Assembly: GCA_013349585.1 (NCBI GenBank)
Contig: DUZG01000007.1
Span: 1 to 61,501, forward strand
Origin: Nitrospinota bacterium
GTDB lineage: Bacteria > Nitrospinota > Nitrospinia > Nitrospinales > VA-1
Direction: 5' to 3'
Length of the DNA stretch: 61,501 nt
The position numbers were made by a program, and so were the translations under genes. The notes beneath the pieces were generated by a model that was not told the origin of the DNA, searched no databases, and saw nothing but the letters and a program-made list of their open reading frames with translations. Numbering within the stretch: position 1 is the first letter of the stretch; each line of letters starts with the position of its first letter. Shown piece after piece: positions 1-9,509 of the stretch.

Positions 1-1049
1 AAGGTTTCAAAGTCACTCACCTTGGGTTTTCGCATATAAGACTCGACCAACCCGACCACCATCCCCGCACCTATTGTGGGGTTCAGCGATGTCAGCGGTG
101 CCGCAAAAAATGCAGTAACAATGGAAACAGGGTGGCCAAATGCGATAAGTGTTCCCAACGCGCACAATCCACCATTGAGTAAGACCCAGGTGATTACCAG
201 TTGCCCTCCCAGTTCAGGGGATTGTTGGAACCCCACCACAAACATGCTGAGAATCAAAACACAAATGCCCCAGCCTATATAAAGCCCCAGTTTGCTGGAC
301 GGTGGTTTCTTATCCAGTTCTTCCAAATGACTAGCGTTAGGCGGTGATTCCATATTGGGTATCATTCCTATAAGATGCCCGGCACCGACGAAAGCAATGA
401 TTTTTTTCGGCGCATTAGGAGCCGCAGAAATTTGCGCCAGCCGCCCGACCATATATTCATCGCGCTCATCAATCAGCACACGTTTGATTTCTGGTAGTGC
501 TTCACCAAACTCACTGACCACCGCATGCAACATATCGCCGCGCTTCAAATCTTCTACCTGTTCTTCGCTAATTTCTTCGCCGACAAACACGCCAGCGACC
601 AATCCGCCGACAATTTTGAGTTTTTGCCAGAAAGAAACTTCGGTAACCAGCCTGTGCAAAGTGGTAGATATATTTCGGTCGATGACTTCAAGGCGAAGAT
701 CCTTTTCACGGGCCAGCTCCACCGCACGCATCATTTCTTTCCCCGCCTCAACGCCTATCCGCTCCGCCAAACGTTTTTGGTAAGCGGTCAGAGCCAGGTT
801 GATTAAAAGCAGGCCCGCTTTCTTTTTCTTGAAGACTTGATATATGTCGAGGTTTTTCCACCAGGCTTGATTGGTGATATTTTCCAGACGCGGCGCACAA
901 AGCTCGACGGCGATGCAATCGTAATCTCCGGTGTCAATTTTCTCTTCAACCATTTCGACACTCAATTTCGAAACATGCGCCGTGCCAACTAAAGTCACTT
1001 CACTGTTGTTCAATTGAATAACTTTTACAATTTCTTCCTGGTTTTCCAA
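1..1049 (-). CDS. TraB/PrgY/GumN-family membrane protein, 3' end beyond the window
   Basis: The minus-strand reading frame runs off the left edge, so the C-terminus is missing. Near the N-terminus lies VGTAHVSK, the GxxH signature of the TraB/PrgY/GumN (Tiki-like) fold, followed by an acidic soluble domain with CIAVELC and FVGAGHLIGM, and then several hydrophobic segments at the C-terminal side (LYIGWGICVLILSMFVVGF and at least two more). This is the layout of the TIGR00261-type TraB family of pheromone-shutdown-like putative membrane proteases. No ATG opens the frame; a TTG at 1049 with GGAGAA about 8 bases upstream is the best start. The substrate is unknown. It is divergent from the broken TIR gene and has no visible operon partner here. 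Confidence 0.8.
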   Translation of the reverse strand, partial: MENQEEIVKVIQLNNSEVTLVGTAHVSKLSVEMVEEKIDTGDYDCIAVELCAPRLENITNQAWWKNLDIYQVFKKKKAGLLLINLALTAYQKRLAERIGVEAGKEMMRAVELAREKDLRLEVIDRNISTTLHRLVTEVSFWQKLKIVGGLVAGVFVGEEISEEQVEDLKRGDMLHAVVSEFGEALPEIKRVLIDERDEYMVGRLAQISAAPNAPKKIIAFVGAGHLIGMIPNMESPPNASHLEELDKKPPSSKLGLYIGWGICVLILSMFVVGFQQSPELGGQLVITWVLLNGGLCALGTLIAFGHPVSIVTAFFAAPLTSLNPTIGAGMVVGLVESYMRKPKVSDFET

Positions 1050-1183
1050 AAATTCTTCTCCAACGGACGTTCGCCCGAATAATTTGTGAACAAATAAGGA
1101 TCTTTATAGATTTTAAATCGGGAATACGAAAAAACGATGAGATCGGCTCTTGGAATTCCGAAGTTTATAATTTAACATAAACT

Positions 1184-2029
1184 ATGGTAAATCCAGTACA
1201 TGTAAAAATTTTAGAACAAGGCGTCTAAGTCTGGAGCAAATGGCAGGAAGAAAACCCTGAAATTGTGCTCTATTTGCGTGGTGGGGAATTGAACAAAATA
1301 AACCTCACTAGTGTAGACCTCACTCAAGCTGATCTCACTCGTGCAAACCTTTTTAATGCGAAACTCAATGAGGCCAACATAGAGAACTCCATTATCCAGA
1401 ACACCCTATTTTCAGATCTTGATTTATCGAAAACAAAAGGGCTGGATAAATTTAGGCCACTTGGGCCTTCCAGCATCGACCATCGAACTTTTATGAAGTC
1501 AAAATATCTTCCGGAAAAGTTTTTGCAGGATTGTGGATTGCCTGAACAGTTTATTGAGCATCTTCCCCCCCTGTTGAATTCAATTGAATCGGTTCAGTAT
1601 CATTCTATTTTCATAAGCTATTCCAGTGAAGACGAGAAATTCGCTAATCGGTTTCATGCCGATTTACAGGCGCAAGGAATTCGCTACTGATTTGCACCGA
1701 AAGACATGAAAATTGGCGACAAAATTCGCACCCGTATCGACGAAATGATTCATGTGCATGGCAAGCTATTGCTGGTTTTGTCAAAAGATTCCGTTGAAAG
1801 CAGTTGGGTAGAAAAAGAAGTGGAGACGGCTATTGAAAATGAAACTACGCGGAAAGAAACCGTTCTCTTCCCCATCCGTCTAGATTATACTGTGATGGAT
1901 ATCAAAACTGATTGGCCCGCCGATATCAAAAGAGCCCGTCATATCGTTGATTTTAAGGAATGGAAAGACCACGATGCTTATCAGGAAAATTTTGCGCGTT
2001 TGCTTAAAGACCTGAAGCGGGAAAGTTGA
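1184..2029 (+). pseudogene. Pentapeptide-repeat / TIR-domain protein broken by two in-frame stops
   Basis: A single frame reads from ATG 1184 to 2029 apart from TAA at 1226-1228 and TGA at 1688-1690; no frameshift is needed. The translation has a short leader (VKILEQGV, stop, VWSKWQEENPEI), then pentapeptide repeats of the A(D/N)Lxx type (VDLTQADLTRANLFNAKLNE), a linker, and a C-terminal TIR domain that starts at SIFISYSSEDEKFANRF. The TGA falls inside GIRY-stop-FAPKDMKIGD, where TIR_2 proteins have Trp. Downstream the SSWVEKEVE segment keeps the acidic residues expected at a TIR NADase site. TIR proteins of this kind are often signalling or defence effectors that hydrolyse NAD+. About 280 codons intact. 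Low-level readthrough is possible, but loss of function is the simplest reading. Confidence 0.75.
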
Positions 2030-2063
2030 TAGACTGTCTCCAATGAAATTTTAATCTTTCCAA

Positions 2064-2153
2064 TCCCCCTCATCCTAGCCCTCTCCCTCCAGGGGAGAGA
2101 AGGGACTTTTTGCTTCCTCTCCCTTGAAGGGAGAGGATTGAGGTGAGGGTGAA
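2064..2153. repeat. Imperfect palindromic intergenic repeat (REP/BIME-like)
   Basis: The left arm, reading CCCCCTCATCCTAGCCCTCT and on to CTCCCTCCAGGGGAGAG, is mirrored by the right arm CTCTCCCTTGAAGGGAGAGG followed by ATTGAGGTGAGGGTGA. Each arm also holds its own small CTCTCCCT...AGGGAGAG hairpin. Dispersed intergenic repeats of this CCCTCTCCC type occur in many bacterial genomes. It fills most of the gap between the broken TIR gene and uvrB and could form a strong hairpin that stops upstream transcription. Confidence 0.7.
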
Positions 2154-2176
2154 TCAATAATAATTTATTAATATCA

Positions 2177-4171
2177 ATGCAACCTTTCAAGCTAAAATCC
2201 AACTACAGCCCTGCTGGCGATCAGCCGCAGGCCATTGAACAACTGGTCAAGGGCCTGAACACCAGCCCGAGTGCGCAGACCCTTTTAGGGGTTACTGGCT
2301 CTGGAAAAACCTACACCATTGCCAACGTCATTCAAAGGGTACAGAAACCGACTTTAGTGCTGGCCCATAACAAGACTCTCGCGGCGCAACTTTACAACGA
2401 GTTCAAAACCTATTTCCCAGATAACGCTGTTGGATATTTTGTCAGCTATTACGACTATTACCAGCCGGAGGCGTATCTTGCGCAAACAGACACCTTCATC
2501 GAAAAAGATGCATCCATCAATGACGAAATTGACAAGATGCGGCATTCAGCCACCCAGTCTTTATTCGAGCGCCGCGATGTGATCATCGTTGCCAGTGTAT
2601 CCTGTATTTATGGGCTGGGTTCCCCCGAAGCTTATCAGGGCATGCTGTTGTTTTTGGAACGCGGTAGTCAAATGGAGCGCGATAAGGCTGTCGCCAAGCT
2701 GGTAGAGATTCAATATAAAAGGAACGATATCGATTTTCAACGCGGTACGTTTCGCGTACGCGGCGACGTTTTAGAGATCCTTCCTGTCTACGAAAGAAAT
2801 GAAGCTATTCGCATTGAGTATTTTGGTGACGAGATCGATCGTATCTCTTCCTTTGACCCACTCACTCGGCAACCCATTGCAGAACTGGATCGCATTGCCA
2901 TTTACCCTGCCAGCCATTATGTGATGCCTCAAGAGCCGCTGAAGCGGGCCATGGTAAATATACGCGAGGAACTAATTGAACGCATTGGCTATTTTGAAAG
3001 TCAAAATATGTTGATCGAAGCCCAGCGTATTGACCAACGAACCTTGTTCGATCTCGAAATGATCAAAGAGCTGGGGTATTGTCAGGGAATAGAAAATTAT
3101 TCACGTCACTTAATGGCTCGCGAGCCGGGATTACCCGGCCCTACCCTGCTGGACTATTTTCCCGATGATGCCCTTTTCATAGTTGATGAAAGTCACGTCA
3201 CGTTGCCGCAGTTACAGGGCATGTACAAAGGCGATCGTTCTCGAAAAGAAAGTCTGGTGCGCTATGGTTTCCGCCTTCCTTCTGCGTTCGATAACCGGCC
3301 GCTTAAGTTTGATGAGTTTGGTGAGCATGTAAGAGATATCATTTATGTTTCAGCGACTCCGAGTCCCTATGAACTGGATAAATGTCAAGATAACGTCGCA
3401 GAGTTGATCGTCAGGCCTACCGGATTGATCGACCCTGAAATCGAAATCTTACCCATCGCCACTCAGGTCGATGATATTTATAAACAGATTCGAGTCCGTG
3501 CCAAAAAAAAACAGCGCACGCTAGTCACTACTTTGACCAAAAGGTTTTCAGAAGATCTAGCCGAACATCTTTCGGAATTGGGTCTCAAGGTAAAATACCT
3601 ACATTCAGACATTATAACACTGGAAAGAACACAGATCATTCGCGAACTCCGATTGGGTGTATTCGATGCCTTGATAGGAATCAATCTATTGAGGGAAGGA
3701 CTGGACATCCCCGAAGTTTCACTGGTAGCAATACTAGATGCGGACAAAGAGGGTTTTCTAAGGTCGACCACTTCTTTGATCCAGACTTCTGGACGCGCGG
3801 CAAGAAATGTTGACGGCAAAGTAATTTTCTACGCTGACCGAATTACCAAATCCATGCAAGCGGCAATGGATGAAATGAGTCGGCGACGGGAAATTCAACG
3901 GACATACAACAAAGCCAACAATATTACTCCCACCTCGATAAAAAAATCGATTCAAGACAGTATGGAAAACAGAAAAGGTGAAGAAATGGCATTTGCCCTA
4001 GCAGAAGAAGAGGAAGCCTATGAATCAGGAGTACCTGTATTGCAAATGATAGCAAAACTTGAAAAGCAAATGTTGGCTGCAGCAAAAAATCTGGATTTTG
4101 AAAAAGCCGCAAAACTTAGAGATAGGATAAAAAAAATGCGGGCCAAAGATTTACAAATAATTGCGAGATGA
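2177..4171 (+). CDS. uvrB: Excinuclease ABC subunit B
   Basis: UvrB is the damage-verifying helicase-like subunit of nucleotide excision repair; it receives DNA from UvrA and recruits UvrC. At 664 residues it is normal length. Visible motifs are Walker A GVTGSGKT (about residues 38-45), the Tyr-rich beta-hairpin segment [12 protein letters not shown] (about 93-104) that clamps damaged DNA, the DESH helicase motif (about 338), the C-terminal helicase motifs [13 protein letters not shown] and QTSGRAARN, and a C-terminal UVR domain ([20 protein letters not shown]) that contacts UvrC. The gene stands alone after a palindromic repeat and converges with the PilZ gene 1 base downstream. No strong ribosome-binding site precedes the ATG. 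Confidence 0.98.
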   Translation: MQPFKLKSNYSPAGDQPQAIEQLVKGLNTSPSAQTLLGVTGSGKTYTIANVIQRVQKPTLVLAHNKTLAAQLYNEFKTYFPDNAVGYFVSYYDYYQPEAYLAQTDTFIEKDASINDEIDKMRHSATQSLFERRDVIIVASVSCIYGLGSPEAYQGMLLFLERGSQMERDKAVAKLVEIQYKRNDIDFQRGTFRVRGDVLEILPVYERNEAIRIEYFGDEIDRISSFDPLTRQPIAELDRIAIYPASHYVMPQEPLKRAMVNIREELIERIGYFESQNMLIEAQRIDQRTLFDLEMIKELGYCQGIENYSRHLMAREPGLPGPTLLDYFPDDALFIVDESHVTLPQLQGMYKGDRSRKESLVRYGFRLPSAFDNRPLKFDEFGEHVRDIIYVSATPSPYELDKCQDNVAELIVRPTGLIDPEIEILPIATQVDDIYKQIRVRAKKKQRTLVTTLTKRFSEDLAEHLSELGLKVKYLHSDIITLERTQIIRELRLGVFDALIGINLLREGLDIPEVSLVAILDADKEGFLRSTTSLIQTSGRAARNVDGKVIFYADRITKSMQAAMDEMSRRREIQRTYNKANNITPTSIKKSIQDSMENRKGEEMAFALAEEEEAYESGVPVLQMIAKLEKQMLAAAKNLDFEKAAKLRDRIKKMRAKDLQIIAR

Positions 4172-4172
4172 G

Positions 4173-4823
4173 TTAGCGCATGTCATTTCTTCGATCCGCT
4201 AATCGAGATTGAATCAACTTCGCAATACTCGCTTCTGTTTCAGGTGAAATATCACGCCACTTAATACCTGTCACAAAGGGTGAGGTTTCGCTTTTAGGGT
4301 TTTTGCGAATATTCCTGATATCAGCCATCTGGCTCTGAATGCTTCCGCAGTTAGGAATTTCTAAATTCAAAAATAATTTATTTTCTCTAATAATCTGTTT
4401 AGTGTGAGTGAATAAAATTCCATTTGCGCTAATATCTCGAACAATTCCCGAGTCTTCATATTTTTGGTCATCAGCTTCATAGTAATATCGAATAGGAAAA
4501 TTGGCCTTAAATCTTTGATGCTTGCGCAGGTTATGCGAATCAAATGAACGAGGATATTCTACAATTAAAAGGGGCATGCCATGCACAATTGACATGATCG
4601 TTGAAGTTTTGAAGTTTACAAATAGACCCTCTTTTGTGAAATGCACTTGGGTTCCAGTCTGAGGAGCAACCCTAAAGTCTTCTACTCCCGCCCTGGGCAA
4701 ATCCAGGATAATATACTGGCCCTTACGCCACCCACGGACGAGAACATTGAATACTTCACCTCGCACCGTTATGCTAACTTTTTGACCCATCGTAATGGGA
4801 AGTTCCTCTTTCTTATAAGCCAT
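4173..4823 (-). CDS. PilZ-domain protein (YcgR-like), probable c-di-GMP receptor
   Basis: A 216-residue soluble protein. An N-terminal beta-rich domain of the PilZN/YcgR type (about residues 10-95) is followed by a PilZ domain. The c-di-GMP-binding signature is present: RKHQRF (RxxxR, about 102-107) and, some 30 residues on, DISANGI (D/NxSxxG). YcgR-type proteins bind c-di-GMP and adjust flagellar, surface or envelope processes. The gene is convergent with uvrB and lies downstream of mrdA on the same strand, after a 214-base gap. That spacing suggests its own promoter, so a functional link with cell-shape control is only suggested by position. Confidence 0.88.
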   Translation of the reverse strand: MAYKKEELPITMGQKVSITVRGEVFNVLVRGWRKGQYIILDLPRAGVEDFRVAPQTGTQVHFTKEGLFVNFKTSTIMSIVHGMPLLIVEYPRSFDSHNLRKHQRFKANFPIRYYYEADDQKYEDSGIVRDISANGILFTHTKQIIRENKLFLNLEIPNCGSIQSQMADIRNIRKNPKSETSPFVTGIKWRDISPETEASIAKLIQSRLADRRNDMR

Positions 4824-5037
4824 ACACTAATGTCCCAAAAGTTAGGTTTGCATAAATTTTTGCGCCCCTCACCTTTAAACCAAAAGAACGAAAACTGCAG
4901 AAAAATGCTAGGTTTAGCTAAACTATATTTTCTAATAAAGTTAAGGTGATAAACTACTGAAGTTTGAGTCTTTGTTCAAGAAAAAAAACATCCAAAATGG
5001 CAGAATTTTCGGCAAAGTTGTTTGAGTCGAAAACAGT

Positions 5038-6882
5038 TTATGCGGCGGGAACGAGCGGATATAGCTGAAAATACTTTTTAAAAACTTTTTTTGCAATGGG
5101 TGCTGCCGTAGTTCCTCCGTGTCCACCATGCTCCACTAAAACAGCTATTGCAATTTCTGGTTTTTCATAAGGAGCAAACGCCACGAACCAAGCATGGTCT
5201 CTATACTTATAGGGAACCTCATCTTCCTTTGCCAGTTCCTCGTTGGATTTCATTCGTACGACCTGCACGGTTCCAGTTTTCCCCGAGACGATGATATTCT
5301 TTAAGCGCGATCTTTTACCTGTTCCTCTAGCTCCGTTGACCACATCGCGCAAGGCTTTTCGGATGACTTCCATGTTCTCAGAGCTACCCGCAATCTGCCC
5401 TCTAATTTCCGGATGGAATTCTTTGATCGTTGTTCCGCCCGGCTCTTCAATTCGTTTTACAAGATAAGGCTTGAGCAGCATACCTCCATTCGCAACCGCC
5501 GCCATCATGTTTGCCTGCTGTAACGGAGTAACCAGGTTGTACCCCTGCCCAATGGAGGCAGAAATGGTTTCCCCCAATAGCCAAGCTTTTTTTCGGTTCT
5601 TCAATTTCCATTGAGTGCTGGGGACCAGTCCACTTTTTTCTCGACTTAGCCCCACCCCTGCAGGTGAGCCGAAACCAAATTTTCTCGCATAACGCGCCAG
5701 AGTATCGATTCCCATCCGGTGACCCACTGTATAAAAATACACATCACAAGACTGCACCAGAGCATCGTGCATGTTTACCGCACCATGACCGTTTTTTTTC
5801 CAGCATCGATACCTGCCACGGCCCAATTTAAAATGTCCGGGACAGTAAATAGTTGTTTCGGGGTCGACCACCCCTTCTTCCAAAGCTGCATAAGCCACAG
5901 CAATTTTATAGGTAGAACCCGGAGGGTATAGACTATGAATAGATCGGTTTTGCAGAGGGTGCATTTGATCATTAATCAGCTTCCTCCAGTTTTTGGAGGT
6001 TATTCCCACCGCAAACTCATTCGGATCAAAAGTGGGTTTGCTTGTTATAGCCAGAATTTCTCCCGTCTGGACTTTTATCACGACAGCCGATCCGTTTACT
6101 ATTTTCTCAGGAGTGCTGGTCATCGCTTTTTCCAGTTCTGCCTGCACTTTCACATCTAGAGTAAGTATCAGATTATTCCCACTTTCAGAAGGAAGCTTGC
6201 GTAAAGCCTTAAGCTCTCTTCCAGAAACATCTACCTCCACTTCTTGATATCCTTTTTTACCTCGCAAGGTGGACTCAAAAACATTTTCTAAACCATTTTT
6301 CCCTACAAAATCACCCTGGCTGTAAAACGGATTGTTTGTATTTTTCAATTTTGATTTTGAAATTTCCCCTAAATATCCCAGGGTATGAGACATCAAATCT
6401 TTATAAACATAATTCCTCAGAGGCTCTGCTTTTATTTTAATTCCCGGGAGACGCATATTATTTTCCTCAACAAATGCGACTTCCTCACGAGAAATATCTG
6501 CCTTGATCAAAACATCCTTAAAAGATTTTTTCCTGCCTATATTTTCCTTTAATTTACCACGCTCAAATTTAATTATTTTTGCAAGTAAATCCAGAGAAGG
6601 GTCTGAATCTCCAGCATCTTCAGGAGTGATATAGAGATTGAAAGAAGGCCTAATGCTAACGAGGGTTTCACCATTCCGGTCTTTAATTATTCCTCGGGAA
6701 GCTGGAAGGCTTACCATACGGACTCGATTATTTTCTGAGAGTCCGGTTAAATATTGCCATTTTAAAACCTGTAAATACCAAATTCGCATCGACAAACAGA
6801 TAAACACAAAAACCACCAGAATGGCGAAGACACGAATCTTTTTCTTAATCGCGTCATTAGTTTCTGTCCCGTAGCGAAACAT
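5038..6882 (-). CDS. mrdA: Penicillin-binding protein 2 (peptidoglycan DD-transpeptidase)
   Basis: The elongasome transpeptidase that cross-links lateral-wall peptidoglycan. The 614-residue class B PBP has one N-terminal membrane helix (about 18-37), a dimerisation/pedestal domain, and a transpeptidase domain with nucleophile motif STYK (Ser323, Lys326), a second motif SCD in VQSCDVYFY (the usual SxN/SxD position) and the KTGT box at Lys535. PPGSTYK is typical of PBP2. It is the last gene of mreB-mreC-mreD-mrdA, starting 2 bases after mreD. In many rod-shaped bacteria rodA, its glycosyltransferase partner, follows; here a 214-base gap and a PilZ gene follow instead. Confidence 0.96.
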   Translation of the reverse strand: MFRYGTETNDAIKKKIRVFAILVVFVFICLSMRIWYLQVLKWQYLTGLSENNRVRMVSLPASRGIIKDRNGETLVSIRPSFNLYITPEDAGDSDPSLDLLAKIIKFERGKLKENIGRKKSFKDVLIKADISREEVAFVEENNMRLPGIKIKAEPLRNYVYKDLMSHTLGYLGEISKSKLKNTNNPFYSQGDFVGKNGLENVFESTLRGKKGYQEVEVDVSGRELKALRKLPSESGNNLILTLDVKVQAELEKAMTSTPEKIVNGSAVVIKVQTGEILAITSKPTFDPNEFAVGITSKNWRKLINDQMHPLQNRSIHSLYPPGSTYKIAVAYAALEEGVVDPETTIYCPGHFKLGRGRYRCWKKNGHGAVNMHDALVQSCDVYFYTVGHRMGIDTLARYARKFGFGSPAGVGLSREKSGLVPSTQWKLKNRKKAWLLGETISASIGQGYNLVTPLQQANMMAAVANGGMLLKPYLVKRIEEPGGTTIKEFHPEIRGQIAGSSENMEVIRKALRDVVNGARGTGKRSRLKNIIVSGKTGTVQVVRMKSNEELAKEDEVPYKYRDHAWFVAFAPYEKPEIAIAVLVEHGGHGGTTAAPIAKKVFKKYFQLYPLVPAA

Positions 6883-6884
6883 AT

Positions 6885-7403
6885 TTATTTAACCGGATTC
6901 ATATAAGGATCGGAAGTTTTTGCCCTCAACCAGTTATTTAACTGATTGAACAATAAAAATAGAATAGGTCCCACTATCCCATTGTAAATACTATAAACAG
7001 GTAATGACTGATATATAAAACTGGATGCCACCTCGCCTTTTAAAACAGTGTTCATGGAAAAATAAAACACCAGACCATCAAACAAGGAAGATGCAACTAG
7101 AAAAAAAGCGACAGGGATTACTCCTTCAACGTAAAACTTATCTTTTAGAGTTGCAAAAAAGAAACCAATAAAACTTTTCGACAAAGTGTTCACACCCAAT
7201 AATCCACCGGATAGGCTATCTTGCAATATGCCTATCACAATACCCGACCCAATACCCATAGCTCTTGAGCAATGGACCCCGCAGTAGACTACCCAGATTA
7301 AAGCAAGGTCTGGAACCACTCCGCCAATGGAACACATTCCAAGCCAAGTGGTTTGAATTGCAAATAAAATGATAACAATTAAAATTTGCGCAAAATAATA
7401 CAT
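6885..7403 (-). CDS. mreD: Rod-shape-determining protein MreD
   Basis: A small, very hydrophobic inner-membrane protein (172 residues, about five membrane segments), the usual size and character of MreD, which links MreC and the PBP2/RodA machinery to the MreB filament. The sequence is weakly conserved in the family, so the call rests on hydropathy plus position: it starts 8 bases after mreC and ends 2 bases before mrdA. Segments such as IVIILFAIQTTWL and the GGLLGVNTLSKSFIGFF loop are characteristic. Confidence 0.9.
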   Translation of the reverse strand: MYYFAQILIVIILFAIQTTWLGMCSIGGVVPDLALIWVVYCGVHCSRAMGIGSGIVIGILQDSLSGGLLGVNTLSKSFIGFFFATLKDKFYVEGVIPVAFFLVASSLFDGLVFYFSMNTVLKGEVASSFIYQSLPVYSIYNGIVGPILFLLFNQLNNWLRAKTSDPYMNPVK

Positions 7404-7411
7404 GCTAAGTA

Positions 7412-8227
7412 TTAAGAAAGAAAAACAAGGACTTCTTCCAAATTAGATAAATCTGAACTGGGAGCCAACGTAATCTCCTGAAATAGCCCCTGTTTTTTTC
7501 TGACAACTTTAGAAACCGTTCCAATAACAAGACCTTTAGGGAAAACACCACCCAAGCCTGAAGACAAGACTCGGTCACCCACCTTAATCTCGGCGGTGTT
7601 CGGAACAAATTTTATTTTGCATAGTTTTTCACCTGTTCCAACGACCACACCCGAAACGCGACTACCTTGAAAGAGGGAGTCCACAGCACTGCGTGAATCT
7701 ATCGTTAGCAAAACTTTTGATGTGGTGGGCCCTGCATGAATGATTTGACCAATGACCCCTGAATTCGTCACCACAGCCGAATAAGTTCGAACACCGTGCT
7801 GCGTTCCTTTATCAATAAATACAACCTTAGACCATTGTGTGGCGGCCCTGCCAATAACGGTGGCAACCAACGACTCTTTCTTACGCTCTTCCTTATAAGA
7901 CATTAAACCGGAAAGACGTTTCTGACGGAAAATTCGCTCAAGCAGAGCATTCTTTTCATTGACGAGGCGTTCTACTTCAAATTCAAGTCGCTCGTTTTCC
8001 CTGGAAACATTCACAAGGTCGAAGTAATGATTGATTCCATCTGAAACAGATTGTACGGATTGTGTAAACAGATTTTGAAACGGGGAAAGAATATGACCCG
8101 TCATTGAATCGAGGAAGGAAATTCCTTTTTCCTGTTTGGCACTTAAACTCATTAAGGCTAGGGAAAATAGCAAAATAAAAAAAACCATAATAATATTTTT
8201 TCTGCCTTTGGGTCCCTTGCTGGGCAC
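7412..8227 (-). CDS. mreC: Rod-shape-determining protein MreC
   Basis: A 271-residue bitopic protein with one N-terminal membrane helix (IIMVFFILLFSLALMSLS, about 13-30), a coiled coil (about 70-105, rich in E, R and L) and a periplasmic pair of beta domains with family-typical segments VIGRAATQW, VIDKGTQHGV, VVTNSGVIGQII and GDRVLSSGLGGVFPKGLVIG. MreC links MreB to PBP2 in the elongasome. It begins 2 bases after mreB and precedes mreD, the canonical order. Confidence 0.96.
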   Translation of the reverse strand: MPSKGPKGRKNIIMVFFILLFSLALMSLSAKQEKGISFLDSMTGHILSPFQNLFTQSVQSVSDGINHYFDLVNVSRENERLEFEVERLVNEKNALLERIFRQKRLSGLMSYKEERKKESLVATVIGRAATQWSKVVFIDKGTQHGVRTYSAVVTNSGVIGQIIHAGPTTSKVLLTIDSRSAVDSLFQGSRVSGVVVGTGEKLCKIKFVPNTAEIKVGDRVLSSGLGGVFPKGLVIGTVSKVVRKKQGLFQEITLAPSSDLSNLEEVLVFLS

Positions 8228-8229
8228 TA

Positions 8230-9291
<1,062 letters not shown>

Positions 9292-9360
9292 CTAATTGTT
9301 TTTCAACACCTTTCCTTATAACAAGGGGTCACCCGAATTGCAAGATAAAAGCCCATATCT

Positions 9361-9383
9361 TTTGACAAGCTCGCATTGTCAAA
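9361..9383. promoter_or_regulatory. Inverted repeat TTTGACA-N9-TGTCAAA with outward-facing -35-like boxes
   Basis: In the mreB/ppiD divergent gap two perfect 7-base arms, TTTGACA (9361-9367) and TGTCAAA (9377-9383), each contain a consensus TTGACA, one on each strand. On the minus strand GATATG (9354-9359) sits 17 bases on and could be the -10 for mreB; on the plus strand TTTGAT (9386-9391) lies 18 bases on for the PPIase gene. The palindrome could be overlapping divergent promoters or an operator. Both -10 boxes are weak matches. Confidence 0.45.
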
Positions 9384-9509
9384 CCTTTGATCAGGAGTGT
9401 TCACAGAAATATTCATTTGTAACTATAAACATGTACTATTGGCTTGCGATTCTCTTTGCCCTTTTATAAAATAGAAGGCTTTATAAACGAACACGTCCCG
9501 GAAGGTTTA

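Noticed and set aside
1688-1690. TGA read as tryptophan (recoding) because two broken genes carry TGA at likely Trp positions
   Set aside because: Genuine genes in the window end with TGA (uvrB, nuoB, ispA), and other lesions are TAA, TAG or frameshifts, so ordinary nonsense mutation is simpler.
9444-9509. Upstream ATG for the PPIase
   Set aside because: The PpiD-type N-terminus begins at the ATG at 9510, which has a ribosome-binding site; the extra 22 residues are not family-like.
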